Shown here piece by piece: positions 1 to 12,901 of a stretch of 64,000 nt of DNA. A program made the position numbers and the translations under genes. Position 1 is the stretch's first letter; every line of letters starts with the position of its first letter. The stretch is taken from assembly GCA_964036295.1 (NCBI GenBank), contig OZ038463.1, forward strand, positions 13,445,274 through 13,509,273, given 5' to 3'. This stretch comes from Plumapathes pennacea (taxonomy: Eukaryota > Cnidaria > Anthozoa > Antipatharia > Myriopathidae). The notes beneath the pieces are model-generated. The model saw only the letters and a list, made by a program, of their open reading frames with translations, did not search any database and was not told where the DNA came from.

Positions 1-52
1 TACTGCGGTAAATGTCTTTCCTACACCCAAGCAAAGCTAGGAACTCAGTTAC

Positions 53-3000
53 CTTTGGTGAGTCCAGCAGTCATCCCAGTCTGGAAACCTTTTGCCTGTG
101 CGATCTCTTTCTGAGCAACGTCCCAGTCGATTTTATCTGGGGAGCCCTCGCTCTTCTCCGTGTTGTTGGGATTAACAAAGTAGTACATATTATTGGAGCC
201 TGAAATACAGAAAGTACACATCACACTTTTGGCCATCACTTCACCCGGGGTGGTATGGAGTTAGAAAGTGAAGGCGAGAGGAGAGGGGGAGAGTCTGACA
301 AGAATTCAGCAGTTGATTGATACTGAAAAATGAATGATCGGACAAGGTCTCTTTAACAAAGTAGTACACATCACACTTTTAACCATCAGTTTACCCAACT
401 TCACATAGAGGGGGGAGAATTTGACAAGATCTCAACAATTGATTGATACTGAAAATGAATGATCGGACAAGATCTCTTCAGCTTCGTCGTTTGCTCTCCG
501 ATTTTAAATCACGTGGCGAGTTATTTATAAATCCTGATTCCCAAAAATAAAGAAACAATCCCCAACAGTATCATAGGTACGCAACTTTCGTGAAATGAAA
601 AACAGTAAACAACGTATATGTAAAAAGGCGAGCGATAAACGCCATAAAAATCTCCGTAATCTGGTCGTAATTGCTCGGCTCGCCTCCGTAAATACTTCGG
701 TTAAAGTTGAGCTGTGACGTCAGATGTGCATCACTTGACCGAACGGATCTGTTTCCGTTTGCACTTCGCACTCGGGAAAAACAAACTTAAGGTTGAGGTT
801 ACTCACCGAATAGAATCCTGTCCAAATGTTTGAGAACACGCTCCCCTGTGAGTGGCAAGCCATTCACCTTCGTCTTGGCACCAGGTGTGGCAGGTTTGAT
901 GGTCACCTCGCCTCCGCTCACCGTTATCACTGCGTGCTGCTTTTGAATACTAAAAATGGGCAATAAGTAAACGAATAATGAACAAAAAGGTAAGACCGCC
1001 TTGGTAAGTTGCACACGTGTGTGGGTGCGTGCGTGTTCGTTCGCTTGTTCGCGTGTTCGTGCATGTGTGCAAAAACATTAGTTTTCAAACAAAACAAGTA
1101 CTAAATAATTGCCATCTTATAACAGGCTGCTCTCGCCTCCTTACCTTAAACCACTCAATATTACATCAGGAGTTGGCTCAGTGCCCTTCCTACCAATGGT
1201 TGTTTCAACTAAACCACAAAAAATATTTTCAGATCAGAAAGGAGAAGGCAACGAAAAAGAGAGAAGGAGAATCAAGGGGAAGAAGGGAAGGGAGGAAACT
1301 GGACAGGGAAGGAAAAAGGGAAAGAAACATGGAGGGAAGAAGGAAGAAAAAGGAAGGAGAGCGGTGAGGGAGGAAATACGGAAGGAACATGAAGGGAAAA
1401 AGGGGAGAAAAGAAGAAGACAGAGAAGGGAGGGGGAACGTACAGAAGAAACATGGAGGGAAGAAGGAAGGAATAACGAAACATAAAGAGAAAAAAACAAA
1501 AAACAAAAAAAAACAAAAAAAAAAGGATGGAAAGACGAACCTTCATTAAGAGCGCGATTGAGAACACCAGACAACATCGGATCCTCATTCAAGTTGACCA
1601 AGTGCGGCTTCGATTTATCGAACTTTTCCCCTCCTGAAGTTTCTTCACTTCGTGAATTTTGCAGCTGTTTGATGAAGGCAGGAAGAGTAACACGTGAATT
1701 ACGTGATAATAATAACAGAAGTTCCACAATGGAAGTGAAATGCTTGCCTGTCCGCTCTTGCTAGATTTATGCATTAATACAGCATCGTTGCTGTATTTTC
1801 AATCCTTTGTTCATTTACACACGTTAAATCTAAATTGGTAGAACGATTATGCAAGGCTTCGTTTGCTGTATGAGGTAGCTCGGTCATTCGATTGCCGACA
1901 ACCACGGACAGACCGACAGACAGACAGACATCCAACAATCGAGTCACAGGGCAAGATTAAAGGGCCCCTCTCAGCCAATTCAATGTTTTTTGTTTACATC
2001 TAGAAATGTATTTTAGAAATCTGGCTGAATTTGGTTTCCAACACGAAATAACGTAATAAATTAAAAGAAATATAGGCAAGTAGCACTTTTAGGATAAAAT
2101 ATAAGCTAATATTCTGCTCAAAGGAGTGGGATGGAAGTGGATTGCTATTCATTTTTCAGGGGGGGGGGGGGGGGGGGAGGGGGAGGGGCCCTAAACTGGC
2201 GGATCGAGGATTTCGGTGCGCAAGGGACTGTGGGCGAGAGGGCCCTTTTAACCTCATGAACCAAGAAGTCAGTCATTTAGTCAGTGCCACAGTGCACGAG
2301 AAAGAGGGCGAAAATTGGAGGTCCATACTTTTACTTACTGAGTTGACCTATAAACATCATCACCCTACAACAACAAGGGATAGACACGCCAATTAAAAAA
2401 AACTGTCTTACCTTCTCGTCCCAACTCATCATATTTTCCATGTTAGCTTGCAACTGAGCACGTATTTCTTCTTCCATATCTTTTCTCATCTTCTCTTTCT
2501 CTGTGAGTAAAAGGACAACAACCACGTCAGCTTTTTGCAAAGTGAGTCAACACTCAAATGACCAGCAATCGGTAGATACGTCACTACCGCCCCCGGGCTT
2601 ATTTAAAAATTGACCTTGTACAGGTGTGTGTGTGTGGGGGGGCTTGTCTGGTTTCTCTACCGAATAGTCGACAGATTGAAAATGGGAAAGGGGGCTTAAT
2701 AGAACATTAACGGGAAGCATTATTTCTAGCGTGACTACAAACCTTCTTCAGTCATGCCCGCAGTCTCAAACGTAACCCCGCCGCCCCCGAGACTCTTCTT
2801 GAGTTTTTCATTCTCCTCTCGTAGTTCACGAATCAACTTGTCCATGGGATTTTCATTCACAACAGCCTTGTTCTTGATCTTCTTTGCACGATCTGCATAT
2901 CTGAAGTTCATAGCAATAACTTGAATCAATATTCAGTGTAAAAAGCCAGATTAAGAAATGTTACAGCAATAGAGCAAATTTTGATTTACCTTCGTAAAAC

Positions 3001-6000
3001 CAAAACTAAAGAAGTAATTATGATGATTACAGTGCCACTGACAGAAAAGGCAAAACTTTCACAAGAGAAACTAGTTTTAAACTACGACGGCGTGGATGTA
3101 AAACGTAAGTTTAACCAACTGAAAGTCGATGTGCGAAAGTTAAACGCGTTAAAGAAGTTTAAACTGACATTTCAAGCGTTATCACTCGAAGCAAGAACAA
3201 AGGGCTGACGATGGAAACACCAGTTTTAATAAACCTAGTCTTTAACGGCGTTTAGCTTTCCCATATAGACGTTTAGTTGATTTATCACGTTCGAGGAAAG
3301 TTTTTTACGGCGTTTATCGCGTTCATACGTTTATTCCACTGAGCGGACCAAAACTAGTTTCTCACAGGGACTAGCCTTACAAACGGACCAACAAAAAACA
3401 GACAGACGGACCGACGGACGGACGGGCGGACGGACAACCAAATGTTGGCAAAGTAGACTCACCGGAGAGTACCAAGCGTCTCGTCATAGTTGATATCAGC
3501 TGGAGACAAGGCGGCAATCATAATCGTCTTGCTGTTGCCACCCAGGGCATTTTGAAGAAGTTTAGTCAACACCGAGTCTCTGTAGGGAACCATCACTTTC
3601 TTCTTGCCCATGGATAAGTCAGCCAGAGCAGAAATGACATTCCCCAGAGCCGAGAGTGACTTGTTAATATTTGCCCCTTCCTTCAAGCGATCGCCAGTTG
3701 CACCGGTGCTGTCAGCTCGTTCACTGCCTGTTGGGATTAATTCAGTTTGAGCCATCCGAACATTCCACAGGGGATGCACTGTAAAAGTTGAGAGCTAAAC
3801 CTTTCACTGCTTAGGCCCGGGTCAAACGACGTACTTCACATGAGCCAACTCAATTCAGCGAATTAGGTTCATGCAAAGTTCGGCGTTTGACCCATTTGAG
3901 TTCGCATGATTGTATTTGGAGCGGCTGGTCGATCTTCACGGCCGGTTAGTGCAGCCGTGAAGAAAGGTTTCAGTTGAGTTCGGCTGAACTAAGTTTGGCG
4001 TTTGACACAACTTAATTAAAAACTGTAATTGAGTTCGGCTCATGTGACGTAAGGCGTTTGACCCGGGCCTCAGAGTGATCAACAGGTTTTCCGTCCGTAC
4101 TATAACGTTTTCGAATCACGCAACGTCAGCGTTTTCGAAAAGTTCCGTTTTCGAGTGTGCCCACATGAGTGTATGAAAACGGCGTTTTCGAAAATGTCCA
4201 CTTTGGAGCGTTTTTGAAAAGTTCCGTTTTTCGATGATCGTTTTCACCGTTTATGTGTGGACGGAAGGACAAACTGGAAACATCGAAAGCGGTTACGCCC
4301 GTATGGGCGGGGCCTCAGGGAGAGATGAGGGAAGCGTTAAAATTCGTCATGCTTTCTTGCAGAAATACTTGAGAAAAAAGTTGCGACTCCAAACAAAAAC
4401 GGATTCGTGTGGACGGGCAAAAACAAGTCGAAAACACTATCGTGTGGACGGAAATTTCTTGAAAATCCATTTCAAACGAAACACGGCTATATACCTGCCA
4501 GATCCACAAGATTAATGACGCTGGTCTTCTTAGTTTCTTGGCCTGCCTCATTCTTTTGGATCTGGTCAAACTGAATGGTGACCACGGTGTGGGCTCTGGA
4601 GCTAGTGGCATTCATCTGAGTAGCTGCTACAGTTCGGTTTGAAGTTCCTGCGGAAAAACGACACTGTTAACCATGATTTGTGAAGCTTAAACAATAACAT
4701 CCTTGCACCCTTCAGCTCCATGGGCTATCAGTCACGTTTTTTTTTTTGTTTGTTTGTTTGTTTGTTTGTTTGTTTTTACTTTCCTTTAACTCTTCCACTC
4801 CCAAAATTAATCAAATTCGATTTTTCTCCTTCAGTTTCTCACCAGAAATATATCATACAGCAAGGAGAACTTGGCTTTTCATACCTTGTTTTTCTAATCA
4901 TCAATTTTCATTTCATCACTCGTGCAATTTCTTGGTTGAAAGAATCTGCATTTTGAATTCAATCTTCAATTTTTTCTTCCTGCCTCTCACCAGCGTGTGT
5001 CATCAAAAGTCGGGAAAACTTGGCATTTGATAGCTTGCTCAGATAAAATTCTCACATCAATCACACTTTTTCAGGGTTCGCAAAACATTTTCAAATCAAA
5101 ATTCAAAAACTTTTCAAGGACTTCCCAAGATTACCTGTTGCCTGAGAAAAGAAGTTAGCAATCTTTGAAGATTTTCAGTTTCTCAAAAGCTGAGTAAATT
5201 CTGAACAGTCTTCGGTGCTGTTCTTCAAAAAAATGTTTAACTTGGTGGTTAAATTGCCAGTCCATAAATTTCTAGTCAACTATTACTTAGAAATTCACCA
5301 CCTTTTCAAGGACTGCTGTAAAATTCAAGGGCTTTTCAAGATTGTATGAACCCTCCTTCTTTTTCTAGAAGGATTAGGAAAATCTGCTTTATAAACCTTG
5401 GAGTGAAAAAAGGGATGATCATCTGCACCCTTCCCTCTCCTAACAAAACTACTCTCTCTCCCCATCTTTACCTTCTTCTGTTCGTTTTTCAATCTCCTTG
5501 TAACTTCCCACAGCCACCTTCTTCAGATTCTGTACAAAGAAGGATCCTTCTTTTGGGTTTTGACGAACCTACAGCAGAAAAAAAAAAGGAAAAAAAGAAA
5601 CAGCTCTAAGGTAAATCTGAGAATGTGATAATAGCAGTCCATATCTTGTCAGGTGATAAGATAACACTTCCACACAACAAAGTTTTAGAGTGGTCAATCA
5701 ACATCGATTGCCTCCAGCATCTCCCTAGTCAAAAACAATATTGTACAGTGCACAACTTAGCTATTATTATTAACAGCATGCTAAAGACAAAGTAATTCTA
5801 TTTAGCACCAGCAGTTCCATCAGCTTTGAAGACTGTTATCAATGGAAGCCGACGGTGTACTCTTTACTAGCCCCTCTCAGTCTCTGTGATTGTTCCATTT
5901 TAAGGGTATTTAAAGCTCAAGCTCCACAAAACAGAGAGGGGCCAAAACATGTTGAGGTCACAGAGAATCAAACTGTGAACCTCTTGCTTGGAAGGTCGTG

Positions 6001-9000
6001 CACTAACCGACTGAGCCATACCTGCTCCTATGCCTTACTAAGATGAAAGCTGACAGAATTAACAATACTCTCACTTTTAAAACTTTTTGAACATTCAATG
6101 TTCAGAAGGTGCTTGCATACCCAAATTAGCCCCTTTTCAGTCGATTCTTATTGTGGCACCAAACATGGGTATATCATTACATCAACCTGGTTTGCAATGA
6201 AGTTTTCAACAATCCATTTTGATACCTCAAATTTGGATATTGATTGCAGAATCAGCAATATTTGGTGGTGGTGGGGAGGATAGTATAAATCACTGACTAA
6301 CCTGTAGGCCTCCCTTTGGGTTGTCCTTGGTGAGAAGGTCACGTACTTGCTCATTATAAATTTCTAACATGCTGAAAGTGACTTGAAATTTCTATATAAA
6401 AGCAAAAAAAAAAAAAAAAAATGAACATCAAAAAACATCAAAAAATAACATCAGCCAACATAAGTTTTATGCCATTCAGTACATCTACATCACCCTTGAA
6501 TTGATTCTGCTATGCATACCTAGACTAAATTTAAGACTGGCCTTCCTTTAAAACATCCCTGCCACAACTTTCTTATAGCATAATTTTGCTGTAGTGAGGC
6601 GGACATTATGTGGGTAGGGGTGTAATATGACACCACGAATGCGGTGAATTTCATGAACCTTTTTCAAACACATGGTAAGTGGAGAGGCAGCCACTCCTAC
6701 AACTGATCCCAACCTGACACAGATTGAGTTTTGTGAAGTTTCACCAAGCAATAGCAGTACTATCAATTCTTGCATCACAATCCTATTGTTGGTTCTCTGG
6801 CTATTGTGGAGAAGTTTTTTTGGGAACTGGGGACCTGTTTACTGGCTGGTAGTCATTAGTGGAGGTAGGACTGTACGTACCTGGTCCAGAACTCAAATAC
6901 ATGCATCAGGAGTTCTGGCTTTTGGTTGGATCACACTGTATTCTGGGTACACGGGGCTCAGAAATGCACCAACTCTACCATATCTGCCATTTTGCATTTC
7001 ACGCCTGGCCTTGGTAAATGTTTCATAAATCCAAAATGGCGGACATTGTAGAGTTGGTACTCACTTTTCTGAGTTCCCCTACTCAGAATACAGTGGGATC
7101 CAACTGAAAGCCATGTATTGTGGCTGTATTAAGGCCTGGCAAAACGAGGACACATTGTGGCAGCAACATTGCTAGCGCGCGCATGTTTCCCAAATGTTGC
7201 CCCGTTTTGCCATGCGCGAAACATTTGTTGCGGACACAAAATATGTTTCTGAAAAACTTCAGAAACATTTGTTGTGTCCACGCGGAACGCAACAATGTTG
7301 CCGCATGTTTTGCCACCCTGGAAACATCGAAGACACAATGTTGCCGCCACAATGTGTCCTCGTTTTTCCAGGCCATTATACTTACAGTGCTTCCATCCCC
7401 TGAAGCAGAATCAATCTTCTTGAACAGCTCATCACAGGTGATTGGTACAATACCCCTAAGACAAACAAAGTCAATGTGACTCAATTATCAATTTGTCAAA
7501 CTTGGGTCTTTCTCATTGGCTTGTCTCAAGGTTATGCCTTGCTCATTCTTGGAAATGAGCTTAGTCCTCCCATGGGACTGTCATGTGTCTTTAAATGGAG
7601 GTCAACCCAAAAAATTAAAAATTAAATGGTGTATGAGCATTTTCACAGTGCCCAGGGATGAAAGAGATTTTCCTTTGAGGTATAACCAATTCTGAATTGT
7701 GCAAAAATAAATCAAATTAAAAATACCCTCTCACAAGAGACATCACATAATTATTAGCTTTTAAAAATAAGAAACTGTGGAAGGGACAAGCATCCCCGGG
7801 CAGGTGCCATATCTCCTATTTTCGTGATTTTTGAAAGTTTGCCATTCAGTTTGATGGGCCAATCATGCTGAAACTTATTTCCCATTTGATTAATTTTGTA
7901 CAACTCCAAAATGGCCAATAAAAAGGCCAGAGTCATCTATTTTGACCCCAGGGTGGTACAGTGCCCTCAATACAAAATGCTCCCAAAAGTGATCAACTTC
8001 AATTTTCTCTTTTAAGTCTCCCACCAGAGATATATCATACAGTATGGAGAATTTGGCATTTGATACCTTGCACAAAAGACAGCTGATTAAAACATCAATT
8101 CTCATTTCATCACTTGTACACTTTCTTATTCTATGGTTGGGAGAATATGTATTTTGAGCTTGAGAATGAAAGGGTTAAGGAATTATCATTCCTTTGAGTA
8201 TCCCCACTTCCTTAGGTTTTGGGGATCTGGGGTATAAATCACGCAGCAAAAAAGAAGTTTTGAATCTGCAAACATACTTGTTATTTCCATATCCCACCAT
8301 TGAGTAAGATTTACCAGCACCTGTCTGCCCATAAGCAAACAGAGAACAATTGAAACCTATAAGAAAAAGTATAGCAATAGGCTTTTAAGTATCATGGTGT
8401 GACCACAACAGAAAATAGAAGAGATCTACTGTAGGTCTTGCAGACAGCATATCATAATCTTATTAAAGAGGCCCTCTCACAATAGATGCTTTGCACACCC
8501 AGTGACTGACGGCCGGTGGCCATTTTCGTATCATATGAAAAATGGCAGATTTTCCTGCTTTTCTATGTTTTATCATGAGATAAATCAGCACAAACTGAGA
8601 AAGTGTATGAATATGGCAAGCAGCAACCGTCAGATCAATCAGTCATAACATGGGCACTTCAGGAAAGTTGATAAGCCCCGGATGTAAATATGAACATGGG
8701 CACGCAAAGCATCTACAGTGAGAGAGTTTTCTTAACCATGCTCTTTACATGGATCTCATGCAGGCAAAATATATTTAAATAGAAGAAAACCATTTTCAAT
8801 GTGTGGCAAAAAAATAGCCAGTCTGTACAGAACATATATATTAGCAGGCTACCAAGCAATCTGATTGGCTGAGAAGCTGGCTGGACCATGTGAGTAAAAA
8901 CTATACAGTAAATGTAGATGCTAATAAATATATGTATATACATAAAATACAAATATATATTTATTATAAATATTATAAGAACTACAAGCTAACAACAATA

Positions 9001-10697
9001 ACTTATATCAGGGAACAGTACAGTAACTCGCAAAGGTTGAAAATGCAGGGGAATAATCAGTTGGTTTGTTTTAGGGATTGCCTTAATAAATTCTACAGTG
9101 CTTCTAGCTGCTCAGCTCCCAACTTTATGTTCAAACTGAGTATATCTAATCTATCATTTTGTTTCTCTATAAATTAAAAATTACTGCAAAAGCTGCATAG
9201 TTGGAACCAATTTTCAATATGATGTCTAATCATATAATTTTTTCATGGCTTGTTTGTTTTGAACAGCCAATGAAAACGTTGAATTTAGAAGTGTCACATT
9301 TCTGCTTGCATTCTAAAGAGAAGAGTAAACAAAGCAAAAGCAACCCAAAAACTTGAGACACTAGTGAATCTTGATAATTATTATAGTCCACATAAAACGC
9401 CTAAAAAGTCCTAAACGTGCGCTCTTTACAACTGTCTAATGTTTATCCTGTATAAAGTCAATCAGCGTATATCTTTACTTCAAATCATAGTAAGAGATAT
9501 CTGAGTGTAGACGTGCAAAATTTTCTTGTGTACAACAGGGTTACACAATAGCCAGGCTTTTGGCAAAATTTCTGCAGACTTCTGATACGGAGACCTATTT
9601 ATACGAAAAATGCTCCGTCTAAAAAGCTAAGCTAGGAATATATGTCTCACACAATGCTACATCAAATGCGTTAGCTGAACAACAGGAATTGTACCTTTGA
9701 ATGCATTATCCAGAACTCCAGCACCCAAATCATCGAAGACCCTCCTTTGATCTGCGTATTTAGGACCCTCGGCCGAGAGGTACCCCGTTTCAGGGTCTTC
9801 TTTAAAGCCATCATGAGACCTATTATTAATAGGCAGAATCAAAGACGTTCATCGATGTCATGCTCACTTACATTATGGTGTTACACAGCACATTTTAACG
9901 TCTCGCCTGTCTAGAACAGCAATCATGCACCCATCAAAAACTTTTAAATGCTAAAAGTACTTCTATTTTATCTGCTCGCACGCATACACAGTACACGCGC
10001 TACTGATGGCAAACGTTAGAACGTAAAAAAGTCATGGAGGCGTTGCGATTATACGCTCTTGGACATTGTCACTGTATTCAAAACGTAACTAAGAGCCAAG
10101 AACAATGACAATGCGATGTCATCAGCAATACGTACCAGTACGAGAAGTCAAAGGTAAACTGTTTCGAAAGAAAGAAAAAAAAAAATCAGAATCAAACAAG
10201 ATTACGCAAGAGACTGTCACCAAGAAGTTGCCAAAAAACTTTGTAAATAAAAATTACTGTACTAAACTCACCTCTTTTGGAGGATTACCTGTACGTACCG
10301 GGAATGAAAAGAGATAAAACTTTGTAAGAGGTCAGGTAGAACAGTTTAGTAGCAGCTTAGAGGAATTTTACAATTGACAACTGACGCATTCCACCGGCGA
10401 ATCGCTGTACCTGGATTCTCCGGGTCTTGAATCTGCGTAAGCGCTCCGATCATGTCTATGCAGCATTTTGAACCACGGTCTCTCTCTCTGCAAAAACAGA
10501 CAGAATCTGGTTTTATCTCCAACTTTTCCCCACAAAGTTAGATGACTTAGAAGCGCTCACCTTGAATTAAAAGGCCTAATGCGAACGGCCACTTTGACCC
10601 TGTGAGTAGAAAAGCATGATCTCGCAATTAGCCGAGATTTTGCGATGCGTTTGCCATAAAACCACACGAGTTGCTCAACTTACGATTCCCCAGACAT
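53..10697 (-). CDS. KIF28: KIF28/KLP-6-type kinesin (kinesin-3 related), 5' half, 18 exons
   Basis: Microtubule motor; the window holds about 590 N-terminal residues and the 3' end lies before base 1. Exons, in transcript order: 10684-10697, 10561-10600, 10411-10483, 10272-10288, 10136-10158, 9695-9819, 8278-8356, 7386-7455, 6302-6391, 5472-5568, 4495-4647, 3463-3727, 2743-2900, 2412-2500, 1541-1664, 1145-1208, 807-949, 53-199. All join in phase, although the acceptor at 10483 sits in an AG-repeat tract and was chosen by phase. The start is MSGES followed by [13 protein letters not shown]. Motor motifs: P-loop GQTGAGKS (residues 107-114), switch [10 protein letters not shown] (222-230), switch II DLAGSE (258-263), then the neck [20 protein letters not shown]. 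The FHA domain is about residues 473-541 ([16 protein letters not shown]). The [10 protein letters not shown] segment and the [16 protein letters not shown] segment after the FHA fit KIF28P/klp-6 better than KIF1A. ATP and microtubule residues look intact, so the motor is probably active. Family assignment is from memory of the families. Confidence 0.85.
1225..1535 (+). repeat. Polypurine tract with internal repeats
   Basis: About 300 bases of almost only A and G on the plus strand, ending in A-runs, in a kinesin intron. The motif agaaacatggagggaagaag occurs twice. The open frames over it are low-complexity artefacts. Confidence 0.8.
2159..2189 (+). repeat. Poly-G tract
   Basis: Run of G interrupted near its end by single A residues, in a kinesin intron. 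Confidence 0.9.
3812..4072. mobile_element. Palindromic MITE-like element
   Basis: Terminal inverted repeats aggcccgggtcaaacg / cgtttgacccgggcct, with further mirrored sub-blocks (gagttcggct, gtttgac). About 260 bp inside a kinesin intron. No coding capacity. Confidence 0.75.
4080..4465. repeat. Interspersed repeat with multiple cgttttcgaaaa motifs
   Basis: The motif acgttttcgaa and variants recur several times, and both ends carry gtgtggacgga/ttccgtccgta type sequence in inverted orientation. It looks like a non-autonomous DNA element within a kinesin intron; the family is not identified. Confidence 0.5.
4800..5050 (+). repeat. Dispersed ~200 bp repeat family, copy A
   Basis: Shares accagaaatatatcatacag, ggagaacttggc and atttcatcactcgtgca with the copies near 7975 and 24080 (reverse). 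A second, diverged half-copy follows at 4980-5050. Confidence 0.6.
5945..6035 (-). repeat. tRNA-derived SINE-like sequence
   Basis: On the minus strand: ggtatggctcagtcggttag (A-box-like) and, about 35 bases on, gttcacagtttgattctc (B-box-like). It resembles a degenerate tRNA with no clean acceptor stem, so SINE or pseudogene rather than a working tRNA. Confidence 0.45.
7133..7374. mobile_element. Palindromic MITE-like element
   Basis: Starts ggcctggcaaaacgaggaca and ends tgtcctcgtttttccaggcc; the interior (acattgtggc, caaatgttgc, gaaacattt) is also mirrored, so most of the 242 bp can fold as one hairpin. It lies in the kinesin intron just before the [11 protein letters not shown] exon. Long open frames on both strands here are by-products of the palindrome. 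Confidence 0.8.
7970..8180 (+). repeat. Dispersed ~200 bp repeat family, copy B
   Basis: gtgatcaacttcaattttct, accagagatatatcatacag, ttgataccttg, cagctgattaaaacatcaat and tttgagcttgagaatgaaag define the unit; this is the most complete copy in the window. Confidence 0.65.
8462..8735. mobile_element. Palindromic MITE-like element
   Basis: Ends are ctctcacaatagatgctttgc and gcaaagcatctacagtgagag. The central part includes ccattttcgtatcatatg, which resembles the palindrome at 15735-15770, so the two may be one family. Confidence 0.6.
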
Positions 10698-12767
10698 TGT
10701 AGCCCAGTCACACGAATATTAGGGCCCCCCTTTTCGATGATGGTCTCGTTAAAGTACTTCCTCTTTACACACACACCGTCGCTCGGTTCCCGAAGCTTTT
10801 GGCGGATGCGGCGTGAAGTTGTTGTGTCCGGGGGGAGTGAGCAGCGACAATTCTGTGTCTCTCGGGGTGGGGGAGGAACAAATGATTGGAAAATTTTCAG
10901 TCGTTCAACGAAATATTACCTCTAAAAAGAAAGCATTTCGGTCCACTGTGAGGCTACAGTGTTTTCTACTGATAAACCGAATTAATGATGAGAACAAATA
11001 GTTTGCCAAATTTTAGTTGTTATCCCACTTCTTCTATCCGCTAAAAAGTGTCATTTTTTGCAATTTATATTTTCGCTTTCTTTTATCTCTCTTATCTCTT
11101 CTGATTGTTTTTAACAATCGGTGAGAATTGTTGTAAGAAAATCACCTGTTGGGAATCGGCATATCACGAGGGGGCCACAAAAAAGAATCGATTAATGTTT
11201 CTTTTCCTTTTTCTTCAATAAAGGCGTATGTCGGCAGTATTTCCAGATGGAGCTATTGTTGTTGTTGCTGTTATCACTATTCTTTATTTTTGTTTTGTTT
11301 TGTTGTTTTATTTTATTTTTATGTTTTTAAGTCCTACAGGCCGGCTCTCTCCTGTAAACAAAATAAGACGCCTCCCCCCAGCGCTCCCGACCCCTCCCAC
11401 CAGGGAGAGCATCTGCGTGTGACGAAACCTCCCCATGGAAACAGGCTATTTATTGACTCTACAATGCGGGAAAGACAAAAGGCGGCCAAAGACTAAAATA
11501 CCTCCGTTGTTATAAAAGAAGGCTGACTTATTGAACAACAATCATCAATATCCTTGTGATTAATACGCGTTTTATGTTGATCCGTGGGTTGACCACCATG
11601 GTAACTGAGTCGCTCAGTCACTATCAACAAACGAAGTCGGCATAAAATGAGCCATTTCGATGTTTGCACTCGAGAATATATCCACAGCATAATTGACGTA
11701 ATCAATACATTACCCGTGGTATTGTCAAGCCTCAAGAGATTTTCTCGGACATTGAGTCGCTAGATTAGTCCGTTTTTATGAACAATACAGCTGGTATATA
11801 CGGGGAACTGGCCGGATGGCACGCATGAAACACACGCACACGCACACAAACCACACACAGTCACCAATTATTTGCCACTACCCCCCCGCAAATTTGTACA
11901 CTTCTGTTAGAAGACAGTCTACGAGACTTCGGCTGCCCAAGGACCGACTTTCAATTATAGGGCACCAATATTTGTCAACAAGCACCATTTATAGGGTACA
12001 GTTTCATACGCGATCAGATATCGCTTCAAGCATCATCTATAATTCATGATCACTCCCAGATAATTTATTTCTTTTGAAAAGTATGAAACCATAAACATTT
12101 TGAAACATAAACATGTTGTTGCGTAGCAACAAGCCCATTGGAGCTGTCGTACGCCCTTTCACCCTATCTAATTCATGCCAATGGACCTGGATGAGAACAT
12201 TTTGAGCCTTGAGAAACAACGCTTCCCTGATTGACTTATTTGTCCAACGACTCATTCAGCTATTTTTACTACTTTTATGCTAGAAAAGGCACCGGCTGAA
12301 AAATGAATTATATCTGTCATTAACACATCTGATTAAATTCTTGAGTGTGCATGGTTCATTAACGAGGCAAGCCTTGTGTTGTATGATTTGCTTCAATACT
12401 GTCAATACTGCTGTTTGGACAAAAAAAAAAACTTTAATTAGCCAAACGGGAGGATCGAAAGAAATTCGCCTTTGTAACTACGGCAAATGATCTTTCTCTT
12501 TCTCTTTCGCCTGTAAGAACGAGTTTTTTTTATCTTGGCGTAGCGGTAAAAACGAAAGTAGGGGTCATCTCACACGAGTCAAATTTCCCTGCAACTTGTC
12601 TCACAAAGCTGACGACGGCACTGTTGCGAGACAAATTGCAAGTACACGTCACACGGGATTTGCAACAAGACCAAACGACGTCGCACGTTCAACTTTTCCT
12701 GTAACTTGTCTCGCAATTTTCATTGCGTTGCCGATGTGAAGCAGGTGCAGCAGGCTATACTCCCGCT

Positions 12768-12807
12768 GACTCGTCCTCAATCGTCTCTCTTATCTGCACG
12801 AGGAGAA

Positions 12808-12839
<32 letters not shown>

Positions 12840-12901
12840 TCGCGGGGATTGACGGAAAAGAAGAAGGTGCGCGAATAAGAGAGACGACTGGGGACGAGTC
12901 A
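12768..12901. mobile_element. Inverted-repeat element with a poly-G core
   Basis: Arms gactcgtcctcaatcgtctc and gagacgactggggacgagtc flank a run of about 29 G (12810-12838). About 134 bp in all. Confidence 0.6.

Noticed and set aside
1017..1727. Several overlapping open frames on both strands, Lys/Glu/Arg-rich or Ser/Phe/Pro-rich
   Set aside because: They are translations of the polypurine tract; only the kinesin exons at 1145-1208 and 1541-1664 are real.
5945..6035. Functional tRNA gene
   Set aside because: A- and B-box-like motifs are present but cloverleaf stems do not pair well.
7083..7484. Open frames of up to 133 codons on both strands
   Set aside because: They are created by the palindromic element at 7133-7374; only the kinesin exon at 7386-7455 is coding.
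53..10697. KIF1A/KIF13 identity for the kinesin
   Set aside because: YWSHDGF with [20 protein letters not shown] and [16 protein letters not shown] fit the KIF28/klp-6 group better.
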